From: Arcuatula senhousia
Lineage: Eukaryota; Mollusca; Bivalvia; Mytilida; Mytilidae
Direction of reading: 5' to 3'
DNA: 64,000 bases
NCBI GenBank assembly: GCA_963971305.1
Contig: CAXARO010000239.1
Location: 1-64,000, forward strand
Under the pieces are notes generated by a model. It was given only the letters and a program-made list of their open reading frames with translations. It was not told the origin of the DNA and ran no database searches. Positions 38,889-53,787 of this stretch are shown here, one piece after another. The position numbers were made by a program, and so were the translations under genes. Position 1 is the stretch's first letter. Each line of letters opens with the position of its first letter.

Positions 38889-39972
38889 AAGTCCACGCGC
38901 ATACTTTTACTTACGGGCAATGTTGCGCAGAAATGATAATATGACGTGATGATGATGTGGAAAAAAGGAGTGGTGGGAATGGGCCATGATGATGTGATTG
39001 GATGACAAGGCTCCAGCTGCAATTACTTCCATACCAGTCAATGGATCTTGATGAAACTTTCACACATTCTTGGTGATATACCACAGATGTCTACATATCA
39101 TGTTTAAACAGCAGTCAAAGAACGGGGTAAGTATGTTTCAAACTTAGACTTTATTAAATGAGATCCTAGCCCTAACCCTAACCCTAACCTAACCCCAACC
39201 CTAGTAATTATCTGTTAAATTGAAGATTTATGTGATGCTAGTATTATTATGTCGTAATATAAACTTACATTTTATCCCATAAAAACTTGCAACTGAGTTG
39301 CAAGGTAGTATAAATACCCTAACCCTCTCCGCGGTTAAAGGTTAAGGTTAAGGTTAAGGTTAAAAAGTAACCTTAACCTCAAATTTTTAACCGTAACCGT
39401 GGAAAATAAACAGTTTATATCGTTAAGATAAAATGAAAACTTAAAGTTGGTCACATAAAAACTTGCAACTGAGTTGCAAGGTAGTATAAATACCCTAACC
39501 CTCTACGCGGTTAAAGGTTAAGGTTAAGGTTAAAAAGTAACCTTAACCTTAACCCTAACTTCATTTTTTCTTTGAAAAACGTGTTTTTCGCTATTTTTTT
39601 AAAGACTTTTTTTATTGAGAAACAGAAGGGTCGAAGAAGAAAACCGATTAGTGATTCGTATTAAGTTTTTGGATGAAAAACTCGAAAACAATTGTTTTGG
39701 GAGGGTTGGGGTTACGATTGCCATTTTGACAACTTTGCAGACATCCATTGTTGCTCATTTTGGCATGTTCCCGTACTCCAATCGTCACGAAAATTAAAAA
39801 TCCGCCCCGTAGGGGCAGTATTTTTTAACGGGTAATCCGATGCAAAAAACCGCAAGTTTCTGAGATGTGTCGTTTTCGAGTAAGGTGTACCATGAACCTG
39901 CCAAAAAGGGAAAAATCAAAAAAGGAAAGAAAGAGAAAGGGCAAAAGGAAGGAAAAAATCAGACGCTAAATT

Positions 39973-40005
<33 letters not shown>

Positions 40006-41089
40006 AAGTCCACGCGCATACTTTTACTTACGGGCAATGTTGCGCAGAAATGATAATATGACGTGATGATGATGTGGAAAAAAGGAGTGGTGGGAATGGG
40101 CCATGATGATGTGATTGGATGACAAGGCTCCAGCTGCAATTACTTCCATACCAGTCAATGGATCTTGATGAAACTTTCACACATTCTTGGTGATATACCA
40201 CAGATGTCTACATATCATGTTTAAACAGCAGTCAAAGAACGGGGTAAGTATGTTTCAAACTTAGACTTTATTAAATGAGATCCTAGCCCTAACCCTAACC
40301 CTAACCTAACCCCAACCCTAGTAATTATCTGTTAAATTGAAGATTTATGTGATGCTAGTATTATTATGTCGTAATATAAACTTACATTTTATCCCATAAA
40401 AACTTGCAACTGAGTTGCAAGGTAGTATAAATACCCTAACCCTCTCCGCGGTTAAAGGTTAAGGTTAAGGTTAAGGTTAAAAAGTAACCTTAACCTCAAA
40501 TTTTTAACCGTAACCGTGGAAAATAAACAGTTTATATCGTTAAGATAAAATGAAAACTTAAAGTTGGTCACATAAAAACTTGCAACTGAGTTGCAAGGTA
40601 GTATAAATACCCTAACCCTCTACGCGGTTAAAGGTTAAGGTTAAGGTTAAAAAGTAACCTTAACCTTAACCCTAACTTCATTTTTTCTTTGAAAAACGTG
40701 TTTTTCGCTATTTTTTTAAAGACTTTTTTTATTGAGAAACAGAAGGGTCGAAGAAGAAAACCGATTAGTGATTCGTATTAAGTTTTTGGATGAAAAACTC
40801 GAAAACAATTGTTTTGGGAGGGTTGGGGTTACGATTGCCATTTTGACAACTTTGCAGACATCCATTGTTGCTCATTTTGGCATGTTCCCGTACTCCAATC
40901 GTCACGAAAATTAAAAATCCGCCCCGTAGGGGCAGTATTTTTTAACGGGTAATCCGATGCAAAAAACCGCAAGTTTCTGAGATGTGTCGTTTTCGAGTAA
41001 GGTGTACCATGAACCTGCCAAAAAGGGAAAAATCAAAAAAGGAAAGAAAGAGAAAGGGCAAAAGGAAGGAAAAAATCAGACGCTAAATT

Positions 41090-41122
<33 letters not shown>

Positions 41123-42206
41123 AAGTCCACGCGCATACTTTTACTTACGGGCAATGTTGCGCAGAAATGATAATATGACGTGATGATGATGTGGAAAAAA
41201 GGAGTGGTGGGAATGGGCCATGATGATGTGATTGGATGACAAGGCTCCAGCTGCAATTACTTCCATACCAGTCAATGGATCTTGATGAAACTTTCACACA
41301 TTCTTGGTGATATACCACAGATGTCTACATATCATGTTTAAACAGCAGTCAAAGAACGGGGTAAGTATGTTTCAAACTTAGACTTTATTAAATGAGATCC
41401 TAGCCCTAACCCTAACCCTAACCTAACCCCAACCCTAGTAATTATCTGTTAAATTGAAGATTTATGTGATGCTAGTATTATTATGTCGTAATATAAACTT
41501 ACATTTTATCCCATAAAAACTTGCAACTGAGTTGCAAGGTAGTATAAATACCCTAACCCTCTCCGCGGTTAAAGGTTAAGGTTAAGGTTAAGGTTAAAAA
41601 GTAACCTTAACCTCAAATTTTTAACCGTAACCGTGGAAAATAAACAGTTTATATCGTTAAGATAAAATGAAAACTTAAAGTTGGTCACATAAAAACTTGC
41701 AACTGAGTTGCAAGGTAGTATAAATACCCTAACCCTCTACGCGGTTAAAGGTTAAGGTTAAGGTTAAAAAGTAACCTTAACCTTAACCCTAACTTCATTT
41801 TTTCTTTGAAAAACGTGTTTTTCGCTATTTTTTTAAAGACTTTTTTTATTGAGAAACAGAAGGGTCGAAGAAGAAAACCGATTAGTGATTCGTATTAAGT
41901 TTTTGGATGAAAAACTCGAAAACAATTGTTTTGGGAGGGTTGGGGTTACGATTGCCATTTTGACAACTTTGCAGACATCCATTGTTGCTCATTTTGGCAT
42001 GTTCCCGTACTCCAATCGTCACGAAAATTAAAAATCCGCCCCGTAGGGGCAGTATTTTTTAACGGGTAATCCGATGCAAAAAACCGCAAGTTTCTGAGAT
42101 GTGTCGTTTTCGAGTAAGGTGTACCATGAACCTGCCAAAAAGGGAAAAATCAAAAAAGGAAAGAAAGAGAAAGGGCAAAAGGAAGGAAAAAATCAGACGC
42201 TAAATT

Positions 42207-42239
<33 letters not shown>

Positions 42240-43323
42240 AAGTCCACGCGCATACTTTTACTTACGGGCAATGTTGCGCAGAAATGATAATATGACGTGA
42301 TGATGATGTGGAAAAAAGGAGTGGTGGGAATGGGCCATGATGATGTGATTGGATGACAAGGCTCCAGCTGCAATTACTTCCATACCAGTCAATGGATCTT
42401 GATGAAACTTTCACACATTCTTGGTGATATACCACAGATGTCTACATATCATGTTTAAACAGCAGTCAAAGAACGGGGTAAGTATGTTTCAAACTTAGAC
42501 TTTATTAAATGAGATCCTAGCCCTAACCCTAACCCTAACCTAACCCCAACCCTAGTAATTATCTGTTAAATTGAAGATTTATGTGATGCTAGTATTATTA
42601 TGTCGTAATATAAACTTACATTTTATCCCATAAAAACTTGCAACTGAGTTGCAAGGTAGTATAAATACCCTAACCCTCTCCGCGGTTAAAGGTTAAGGTT
42701 AAGGTTAAGGTTAAAAAGTAACCTTAACCTCAAATTTTTAACCGTAACCGTGGAAAATAAACAGTTTATATCGTTAAGATAAAATGAAAACTTAAAGTTG
42801 GTCACATAAAAACTTGCAACTGAGTTGCAAGGTAGTATAAATACCCTAACCCTCTACGCGGTTAAAGGTTAAGGTTAAGGTTAAAAAGTAACCTTAACCT
42901 TAACCCTAACTTCATTTTTTCTTTGAAAAACGTGTTTTTCGCTATTTTTTTAAAGACTTTTTTTATTGAGAAACAGAAGGGTCGAAGAAGAAAACCGATT
43001 AGTGATTCGTATTAAGTTTTTGGATGAAAAACTCGAAAACAATTGTTTTGGGAGGGTTGGGGTTACGATTGCCATTTTGACAACTTTGCAGACATCCATT
43101 GTTGCTCATTTTGGCATGTTCCCGTACTCCAATCGTCACGAAAATTAAAAATCCGCCCCGTAGGGGCAGTATTTTTTAACGGGTAATCCGATGCAAAAAA
43201 CCGCAAGTTTCTGAGATGTGTCGTTTTCGAGTAAGGTGTACCATGAACCTGCCAAAAAGGGAAAAATCAAAAAAGGAAAGAAAGAGAAAGGGCAAAAGGA
43301 AGGAAAAAATCAGACGCTAAATT

Positions 43324-43356
<33 letters not shown>

Positions 43357-43922
43357 AAGTCCACGCGCATACTTTTACTTACGGGCAATGTTGCGCAGAA
43401 ATGATAATATGACGTGATGATGATGTGGAAAAAAGGAGTGGTGGGAATGGGCCATGATGATGTGATTGGATGACAAGGCTCCAGCTGCAATTACTTCCAT
43501 ACCAGTCAATGGATCTTGATGAAACTTTCACACATTCTTGGTGATATACCACAGATGTCTACATATCATGTTTAAACAGCAGTCAAAGAACGGGGTAAGT
43601 ATGTTTCAAACTTAGACTTTATTAAATGAGATCCTAGCCCTAACCCTAACCCTAACCTAACCCCAACCCTAGTAATTATCTGTTAAATTGAAGATTTATG
43701 TGATGCTAGTATTATTATGTCGTAATATAAACTTACATTTTATCCCATAAAAACTTGCAACTGAGTTGCAAGGTAGTATAAATACCCTAACCCTCTCCGC
43801 GGTTAAAGGTTAAGGTTAAGGTTAAGGTTAAAAAGTAACCTTAACCTCAAATTTTTAACCGTAACCGTGGAAAATAAACAGTTTATATCGTTAAGATAAA
43901 ATGAAAACTTAAAGTTGGTCAC

Positions 43923-44440
43923 ATAAAAACTTGCAACTGAGTTGCAAGGTAGTATAAATACCCTAACCCTCTACGCGGTTAAAGGTTAAGGTTAAGGTTA
44001 AAAAGTAACCTTAACCTTAACCCTAACTTCATTTTTTCTTTGAAAAACGTGTTTTTCGCTATTTTTTTAAAGACTTTTTTTATTGAGAAACAGAAGGGTC
44101 GAAGAAGAAAACCGATTAGTGATTCGTATTAAGTTTTTGGATGAAAAACTCGAAAACAATTGTTTTGGGAGGGTTGGGGTTACGATTGCCATTTTGACAA
44201 CTTTGCAGACATCCATTGTTGCTCATTTTGGCATGTTCCCGTACTCCAATCGTCACGAAAATTAAAAATCCGCCCCGTAGGGGCAGTATTTTTTAACGGG
44301 TAATCCGATGCAAAAAACCGCAAGTTTCTGAGATGTGTCGTTTTCGAGTAAGGTGTACCATGAACCTGCCAAAAAGGGAAAAATCAAAAAAGGAAAGAAA
44401 GAGAAAGGGCAAAAGGAAGGAAAAAATCAGACGCTAAATT

Positions 44441-44473
<33 letters not shown>

Positions 44474-44863
44474 AAGTCCACGCGCATACTTTTACTTACG
44501 GGAAATGTTGCGCAGAAATGATAATATGACGTGATGATGATGTGGAAAAAAGGAGTGGTGGGAATGGGCCATGATGATGTGATTGGATGACAAGGCTCCA
44601 GCTGCAATTACTTCCATACCAGTCAATGGATCTTGATGAAACTTTCACACATTCTTGGTGATATACCACAGATGTCTACATATCATGTTTAAACAGCAGT
44701 CAAAGAACGGGGTAAGTATGTTTCAAACTTAGACTTTATTAAATGAGATCCTAGCCCTAACCCTAACCCTAACCTAACCCCAACCCTAGTAATTATCTGT
44801 TAAATTGAAGATTTATGTGATGCTAGTATTATTATGTCGTAATATAAACTTACATTTTATCCC
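43923..44863 (+). repeat. A module with a private C-to-A change at 44503
   Basis: Reads GGGAAATGTTG where other copies read GGGCAATGTTG. Not seen in any other unit, so it is recent or a sequencing error. Confidence 0.8.
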
Positions 44864-45039
44864 ATAAAAACTTGCAACTGAGTTGCAAGGTAGTATAAAT
44901 ACCCTAACCCTCTCCGCGGTTAAAGGTTAAGGTTAAGGTTAAGGTTAAAAAGTAACCTTAACCTCAAATTTTTAACCGTAACCGTGGAAAATAAACAGTT
45001 TATATCGTTAAGATAAAATGAAAACTTAAAGTTGGTCAC

Positions 45040-45557
45040 ATAAAAACTTGCAACTGAGTTGCAAGGTAGTATAAATACCCTAACCCTCTACGCGGTTAAA
45101 GGTTAAGGTTAAGGTTAAAAAGTAACCTTAACCTTAACCCTAACTTCATTTTTTCTTTGAAAAACGTGTTTTTCGCTATTTTTTTAAAGACTTTTTTTAT
45201 TGAGAAACAGAAGGGTCGAAGAAGAAAACCGATTAGTGATTCGTATTAAGTTTTTGGATGAAAAACTCGAAAACAATTGTTTTGGGAGGGTTGGGGTTAC
45301 GATTGCCATTTTGACAACTTTGCAGACATCCATTGTTGCTCATTTTGGCATGTTCCCGTACTCCAATCGTCACGAAAATTAAAAATCCGCCCCGTAGGGG
45401 CAGTATTTTTTAACGGGTAATCCGATGCAAAAAACCGCAAGTTTCTGAGATGTGTCGTTTTCGAGTAAGGTGTACCATGAACCTGCCAAAAAGGGAAAAA
45501 TCAAAAAAGGAAAGAAAGAGAAAGGGCAAAAGGAAGGAAAAAATCAGACGCTAAATT

Positions 45558-45591
<34 letters not shown>

Positions 45592-48215
45592 AAGTCCACG
45601 CGCATACTTTTACTTACGGGCAATGTTGCGCAGAAATGATAATATGACGTGATGATGATGTGGAAAAAAGGAGTGGTGGGAATGGGCCATGATGATGTGA
45701 TTGGATGACAAGGCTCCAGCTGCAATTACTTCCATACCAGTCAATGGATCTTGATGAAACTTTCACACATTCTTGGTGATATACCACAGATGTCTACATA
45801 TCATGTTTAAACAGCAGTCAAAGAACGGGGTAAGTATGTTTCAAACTTAGACTTTATTAAATGAGATCCTAGCCCTAACCCTAACCCTAACCTAACCCCA
45901 ACCCTAGTAATTATCTGTTAAATTGAAGATTTATGTGATGCTAGTATTATTATGTCGTAATATAAACTTACATTTTATCCCATAAAAACTTGCAACTGAG
46001 TTGCAAGGTAGTATAAATACCCTAACCCTCTCCGCGGTTAAAGGTTAAGGTTAAGGTTAAGGTTAAAAAGTAACCTTAACCTCAAATTTTTAACCGTAAC
46101 CGTGGAAAATAAACAGTTTATATCGTTAAGATAAAATGAAAACTTAAAGTTGGTCACATAAAAACTTGCAACTGAGTTGCAAGGTAGTATAAATACCCTA
46201 ACCCTCTACGCGGTTAAAGGTTAAGGTTAAGGTTAAAAAGTAACCTTAACCTTAACCCTAACTTCATTTTTTCTTTGAAAAACGTGTTTTTCGCTATTTT
46301 TTTAAAGACTTTTTTTATTGAGAAACAGAAGGGTCGAAGAAGAAAACCGATTAGTGATTCGTATTAAGTTTTTGGATGAAAAACTCGAAAACAATTGTTT
46401 TGGGAGGGTTGGGGTTACGATTGCCATTTTGACAACTTTGCAGACATCCATTGTTGCTCATTTTGGCATGTTCCCGTACTCCAATCGTCACGAAAATTAA
46501 AAATCCGCCCCGTAGGGGCAGTATTTTTTAACGGGTAATCCGATGCAAAAAACCGCAAGTTTCTGAGATGTGTCGTTTTCGAGTAAGGTGTACCATGAAC
46601 CTGCCAAAAAGGGAAAAATCAAAAAAGGAAAGAAAGAGAAAGGGCAAAAGGAAGGAAAAAATCAGACGCTAAATTCAAAAAAAAAAAAAAAAAAACAAAA
46701 AAAAAAACAAGTCCACGCGCATACTTTTACTTACGGGCAATGTTGCGCAGAAATGATAATATGACGTGATGATGATGTGGAAAAAAGGAGTGGTGGGAAT
46801 GGGCCATGATGATGTGATTGGATGACAAGGCTCCAGCTGCAATTACTTCCATACCAGTCAATGGATCTTGATGAAACTTTCACACATTCTTGGTGATATA
46901 CCACAGATGTCTACATATCATGTTTAAACAGCAGTCAAAGAACGGGGTAAGTATGTTTCAAACTTAGACTTTATTAAATGAGATCCTAGCCCTAACCCTA
47001 ACCCTAACCTAACCCCAACCCTAGTAATTATCTGTTAAATTGAAGATTTATGTGATGCTAGTATTATTATGTCGTAATATAAACTTACATTTTATCCCAT
47101 AAAAACTTGCAACTGAGTTGCAAGGTAGTATAAATACCCTAACCCTCTCCGCGGTTAAAGGTTAAGGTTAAGGTTAAGGTTAAAAAGTAACCTTAACCTC
47201 AAATTTTTAACCGTAACCGTGGAAAATAAACAGTTTATATCGTTAAGATAAAATGAAAACTTAAAGTTGGTCACATAAAAACTTGCAACTGAGTTGCAAG
47301 GTAGTATAAATACCCTAACCCTCTACGCGGTTAAAGGTTAAGGTTAAGGTTAAAAAGTAACCTTAACCTTAACCCTAACTTCATTTTTTCTTTGAAAAAC
47401 GTGTTTTTCGCTATTTTTTTAAAGACTTTTTTTATTGAGAAACAGAAGGGTCGAAGAAGAAAACCGATTAGTGATTCGTATTAAGTTTTTGGATGAAAAA
47501 CTCGAAAACAATTGTTTTGGGAGGGTTGGGGTTACGATTGCCATTTTGACAACTTTGCAGACATCCATTGTTGCTCATTTTGGCATGTTCCCGTACTCCA
47601 ATCGTCACGAAAATTAAAAATCCGCCCCGTAGGGGCAGTATTTTTTAACGGGTAATCCGATGCAAAAAACCGCAAGTTTCTGAGATGTGTCGTTTTCGAG
47701 TAAGGTGTACCATGAACCTGCCAAAAAGGGAAAAATCAAAAAAGGAAAGAAAGAGAAAGGGCAAAAGGAAGGAAAAAATCAGACGCTAAATTCAAAAAAA
47801 AAAAAAAAAAAACAAAAAAAAAAACAAGTCCACGCGCATACTTTTACTTACGGGCAATGTTGCGCAGAAATGATAATATGACGTGATGATGATGTGGAAA
47901 AAAGGAGTGGTGGGAATGGGCCATGATGATGTGATTGGATGACAAGGCTCCAGCTGCAATTACTTCCATACCAGTCAATGGATCTTGATGAAACTTTCAC
48001 ACATTCTTGGTGATATACCACAGATGTCTACATATCATGTTTAAACAGCAGTCAAAGAACGGGGTAAGTATGTTTCAAACTTAGACTTTATTAAATGAGA
48101 TCCTAGCCCTAACCCTAACCCTAACCTAACCCCAACCCTAGTAATTATCTGTTAAATTGAAGATTTATGTGATGCTAGTATTATTATGTCGTAATATAAA
48201 CTTACATTTTATCCC
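45040..48215 (+). repeat. A modules with poly(A) 32, then two C-interrupted copies, upstream of C2
   Basis: The A at 45040 has 32 A. The A modules at 46158 and 47275 have 19 A, a C (46696 and 47813), then 11 A. The A at 51009 repeats this interruption (C at 51547) and is likewise preceded by a poly(A)-32 copy. These serve as markers of block duplication. Confidence 0.88.
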
Positions 48216-48391
48216 ATAAAAACTTGCAACTGAGTTGCAAGGTAGTATAAATACCCTAACCCTCTCCGCGGTTAAAGGTTAAGGTTAAGGTTAAGGTTAA
48301 AAAGTAACCTTAACCTCAAATTTTTAACCGTAACCGTGGAAAATAAACAGTTTATATCGTTAAGATAAAATGAAAACTTAAAGTTGGTCAC

Positions 48392-48604
48392 ATAAAAACT
48401 TGCAACTGAGTTGCAAGGTAGTATAAATACCCTAACCCTAACCAACCCTAACCCTAACCCTAACCCTAACCCTAACCCTAACCCTAACCCTAACCCTAAC
48501 CCTAACCCTAACCCTAACCCTAACCCTAAGTAATTATCTGTTAAATTGAAGATTTATGTGATGCTAGTATTATTATGTCGTAATATAAACTTACATTTTA
48601 TCCC
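48392..48604 (+). repeat. Module C2: A leader, telomeric tract, A tail (213 bp)
   Basis: Same architecture as C1, but exactly two telomere repeats shorter. It keeps the same CCAA irregularity at the same place and the same 75-bp A tail (48530-48604), so it shares ancestry with C1 rather than having arisen independently. It is flanked by B modules at 48216-48391 and 48605-48780. Confidence 0.93.
48430..48529 (+). repeat. Telomeric tract (CCCTAA), 100 bp, in C2
   Basis: Two perfect CCCTAA units, CCAA, then fourteen perfect CCCTAA units, followed directly by GTAATTATCTG of the A tail. Confidence 0.97.
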
Positions 48605-50408
48605 ATAAAAACTTGCAACTGAGTTGCAAGGTAGTATAAATACCCTAACCCTCTCCGCGGTTAAAGGTTAAGGTTAAGGTTAAGGTTAAAAAGTAACCTT
48701 AACCTCAAATTTTTAACCGTAACCGTGGAAAATAAACAGTTTATATCGTTAAGATAAAATGAAAACTTAAAGTTGGTCACATAAAAACTTGCAACTGAGT
48801 TGCAAGGTAGTATAAATACCCTAACCCTCTACGCGGTTAAAGGTTAAGGTTAAGGTTAAAAAGTAACCTTAACCTTAACCCTAACTTCATTTTTTCTTTG
48901 AAAAACGTGTTTTTCGCTATTTTTTTAAAGACTTTTTTTATTGAGAAACAGAAGGGTCGAAGAAGAAAACCGATTAGTGATTCGTATTAAGTTTTTGGAT
49001 GAAAAACTCGAAAACAATTGTTTTGGGAGGGTTGGGGTTACGATTGCCATTTTGACAACTTTGCAGACATCCATTGTTGCTCATTTTGGCATGTTCCCGT
49101 ACTCCAATCGTCACGAAAATTAAAAATCCGCCCCGTAGGGGCAGTATTTTTTAACGGGTAATCCGATGCAAAAAACCGCAAGTTTCTGAGATGTGTCGTT
49201 TTCGAGTAAGGTGTACCATGAACCTGCCAAAAAGGGAAAAATCAAAAAAGGAAAGAAAGAGAAAGGGCAAAAGGAAGGAAAAAATCAGACGCTAAATTCA
49301 AAAAAAAAAAAAAAAAAAAAAAACAAGTCCACGCGCATACTTTTACTTACGGGCAATGTTGCGCAGAAATGATAATATGACGTGATGATGATGTGGAAAA
49401 AAGGAGTGGTGGGAATGGGCCATGATGATGTGATTGGATGACAAGGCTCCAGCTGCAATTACTTCCATACCAGTCAATGGATCTTGATGAAACTTTCACA
49501 CATTCTTGGTGATATACCACAGATGTCTACATATCATGTTTAAACAGCAGTCAAAGAACGGGGTAAGTATGTTTCAAACTTAGACTTTATTAAATGAGAT
49601 CCTAGCCCTAACCCTAACCCTAACCTAACCCCAACCCTAGTAATTATCTGTTAAATTGAAGATTTATGTGATGCTAGTATTATTATGTCGTAATATAAAC
49701 TTACATTTTATCCCATAAAAACTTGCAACTGAGTTGCAAGGTAGTATAAATACCCTAACCCTCTCCGCGGTTAAAGGTTAAGGTTAAGGTTAAGGTTAAA
49801 AAGTAACCTTAACCTCAAATTTTTAACCGTAACCGTGGAAAATAAACAGTTTATATCGTTAAGATAAAATGAAAACTTAAAGTTGGTCACATAAAAACTT
49901 GCAACTGAGTTGCAAGGTAGTATAAATACCCTAACCCTCTACGCGGTTAAAGGTTAAGGTTAAGGTTAAAAAGTAACCTTAACCTTAACCCTAACTTCAT
50001 TTTTTCTTTGAAAAACGTGTTTTTCGCTATTTTTTTAAAGACTTTTTTTATTGAGAAACAGAAGGGTCGAAGAAGAAAACCGATTAGTGATTCGTATTAA
50101 GTTTTTGGATGAAAAACTCGAAAACAATTGTTTTGGGAGGGTTGGGGTTACGATTGCCATTTTGACAACTTTGCAGACATCCATTGTTGCTCATTTTGGC
50201 ATGTTCCCGTACTCCAATCGTCACGAAAATTAAAAATCCGCCCCGTAGGGGCAGTATTTTTTAACGGGTAATCCGATGCAAAAAACCGCAAGTTTCTGAG
50301 ATGTGTCGTTTTCGAGTAAGGTGTACCATGAACCTGCCAAAAAGGGAAAAATCAAAAAAGGAAAGAAAGAGAAAGGGCAAAAGGAAGGAAAAAATCAGAC
50401 GCTAAATT

Positions 50409-50442
<34 letters not shown>

Positions 50443-53400
50443 AAGTCCACGCGCATACTTTTACTTACGGGCAATGTTGCGCAGAAATGATAATATGACG
50501 TGATGATGATGTGGAAAAAAGGAGTGGTGGGAATGGGCCATGATGATGTGATTGGATGACAAGGCTCCAGCTGCAATTACTTCCATACCAGTCAATGGAT
50601 CTTGATGAAACTTTCACACATTCTTGGTGATATACCACAGATGTCTACATATCATGTTTAAACAGCAGTCAAAGAACGGGGTAAGTATGTTTCAAACTTA
50701 GACTTTATTAAATGAGATCCTAGCCCTAACCCTAACCCTAACCTAACCCCAACCCTAGTAATTATCTGTTAAATTGAAGATTTATGTGATGCTAGTATTA
50801 TTATGTCGTAATATAAACTTACATTTTATCCCATAAAAACTTGCAACTGAGTTGCAAGGTAGTATAAATACCCTAACCCTCTCCGCGGTTAAAGGTTAAG
50901 GTTAAGGTTAAGGTTAAAAAGTAACCTTAACCTCAAATTTTTAACCGTAACCGTGGAAAATAAACAGTTTATATCGTTAAGATAAAATGAAAACTTAAAG
51001 TTGGTCACATAAAAACTTGCAACTGAGTTGCAAGGTAGTATAAATACCCTAACCCTCTACGCGGTTAAAGGTTAAGGTTAAGGTTAAAAAGTAACCTTAA
51101 CCTTAACCCTAACTTCATTTTTTCTTTGAAAAACGTGTTTTTCGCTATTTTTTTAAAGACTTTTTTTATTGAGAAACAGAAGGGTCGAAGAAGAAAACCG
51201 ATTAGTGATTCGTATTAAGTTTTTGGATGAAAAACTCGAAAACAATTGTTTTGGGAGGGTTGGGGTTACGATTGCCATTTTGACAACTTTGCAGACATCC
51301 ATTGTTGCTCATTTTGGCATGTTCCCGTACTCCAATCGTCACGAAAATTAAAAATCCGCCCCGTTGGGGCAGTATTTTTTAACGGGTAATCCGATGCAAA
51401 AAACCGCAAGTTTCTGAGATGTGTCGTTTTCGAGTAAGGTGTACCATGAACCTGCCAAAAAGGGAAAAATCAAAAAAGGAAAGAAAGAGAAAGGGCAAAA
51501 GGAAGGAAAAAATCAGACGCTAAATTCAAAAAAAAAAAAAAAAAAACAAAAAAAAAAACAAGTCCACGCGCATACTTTTACTTACGGGCAATGTTGCGCA
51601 GAAATGATAATATGACGTGATGATGATGTGGAAAAAAGGAGTGGTGGGAATGGGCCATGATGATGTGATTGGATGACAAGGCTCCAGCTGCAATTACTTC
51701 CATACCAGTCAATGGATCTTGATGAAACTTTCACACATTCTTGGTGATATACCACAGATGTCTACATATCATGTTTAAACAGCAGTCAAAGAACGGGGTA
51801 AGTATGTTTCAAACTTAGACTTTATTAAATGAGATCCTAGCCCTAACCCTAACCCTAACCTAACCCCAACCCTAGTAATTATCTGTTAAATTGAAGATTT
51901 ATGTGATGCTAGTATTATTATGTCGTAATATAAACTTACATTTTATCCCATAAAAACTTGCAACTGAGTTGCAAGGTAGTATAAATACCCTAACCCTCTC
52001 CGCGGTTAAAGGTTAAGGTTAAGGTTAAGGTTAAAAAGTAACCTTAACCTCAAATTTTTAACCGTAACCGTGGAAAATAAACAGTTTATATCGTTAAGAT
52101 AAAATGAAAACTTAAAGTTGGTCACATAAAAACTTGCAACTGAGTTGCAAGGTAGTATAAATACCCTAACCCTCTACGCGGTTAAAGGTTAAGGTTAAGG
52201 TTAAAAAGTAACCTTAACCTTAACCCTAACTTCATTTTTTCTTTGAAAAACGTGTTTTTCGCTATTTTTTTAAAGACTTTTTTTATTGAGAAACAGAAGG
52301 GTCGAAGAAGAAAACCGATTAGTGATTCGTATTAAGTTTTTGGATGAAAAACTCGAAAACAATTGTTTTGGGAGGGTTGGGGTTACGATTGCCATTTTGA
52401 CAACTTTGCAGACATCCATTGTTGCTCATTTTGGCATGTTCCCGTACTCCAATCGTCACGAAAATTAAAAATCCGCCCCGTAGGGGCAGTATTTTTTAAC
52501 GGGTAATCCGATGCAAAAAACCGCAAGTTTCTGAGATGTGTCGTTTTCGAGTAAGGTGTACCATGAACCTGCCAAAAAGGGAAAAATCAAAAAAGGAAAG
52601 AAAGAGAAAGGGCAAAAGGAAGGAAAAAATCAGACGCTAAATTCAAAAAAAAAAAAAAAAAAAAAAAACAAGTCCACGCGCATACTTTTACTTACGGGCA
52701 ATGTTGCGCAGAAATGATAATATGACGTGATGATGATGTGGAAAAAAGGAGTGGTGGGAATGGGCCATGATGATGTGATTGGATGACAAGGCTCCAGCTG
52801 CAATTACTTCCATACCAGTCAATGGATCTTGATGAAACTTTCACACATTCTTGGTGATATACCACAGATGTCTACATATCATGTTTAAACAGCAGTCAAA
52901 GAACGGGGTAAGTATGTTTCAAACTTAGACTTTATTAAATGAGATCCTAGCCCTAACCCTAACCCTAACCTAACCCCAACCCTAGTAATTATCTGTTAAA
53001 TTGAAGATTTATGTGATGCTAGTATTATTATGTCGTAATATAAACTTACATTTTATCCCATAAAAACTTGCAACTGAGTTGCAAGGTAGTATAAATACCC
53101 TAACCCTCTCCGCGGTTAAAGGTTAAGGTTAAGGTTAAGGTTAAAAAGTAACCTTAACCTCAAATTTTTAACCGTAACCGTGGAAAATAAACAGTTTATA
53201 TCGTTAAGATAAAATGAAAACTTAAAGTTGGTCACATAAAAACTTGCAACTGAGTTGCAAGGTAGTATAAATACCCTAACCCTCTACGCGGTTAAAGGTT
53301 AAGGTTAAGGTTAAAAAGTAACCTTAACCTTAACCCTAACTTCATTTTTTCTTTGAAAAACGTGTTTTTCGCTATTTTTTTAAAGACTTTTTTTATTGAG

Positions 53401-53753
53401 AAACAGAAGGGTCGAAGAAGAAAACCGATTAGTGATTCGTATTAAGTTTTTGGATGAAAAACTCGAAAACAATTGTTTTGGGAGGGTTGGGGTTACGATT
53501 GCCATTTTGACAACTTTGCAGACATCCATTGTTGCTCATTTTGGCATGTTCCCGTACTCCAATCGTCACGAAAATTAAAAATCCGCCCCGTAGGGGCAGT
53601 ATTTTTTAACGGGTAATCCGATGCAAAAAACCGCAAGTTTCTGAGATGTGTCGTTTTCGAGTAAGGTGTACCATGAACCTGCCAAAAAGGGAAAAATCAA
53701 AAAAGGAAAGAAAGAGAAAGGGCAAAAGGAAGGAAAAAATCAGACGCTAAATT

Positions 53754-53787
<34 letters not shown>

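Larger units (their letters stand above)
31461..48391 (+). repeat. Array block III: B followed by regular A-B dimers
   Basis: Begins with a B at 31461-31636. A modules start at 31637, 32752, 33869, 34986, 36103, 37220, 38337, 39455, 40572, 41689, 42806, 43923, 45040, 46158 and 47275. B modules start at 32576, 33693, 34810, 35927, 37044, 38161, 39279, 40396, 41513, 42630, 43747, 44864, 45982, 47099 and 48216. The A next to C1 (31637) has the short poly(A) of 24 and a 5-bp duplication. The A copies at 38337 and 45040 have poly(A) of 32. Confidence 0.95.

Noticed and set aside
38798..39022. 74-residue minus-strand open frame rich in Phe, also at 45501, 50352, 53697 and 60770
   Set aside because: It appears only in copies with a poly(A) of 32, where the antisense T run happens to join two frames. 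It has no domain or supporting signal.
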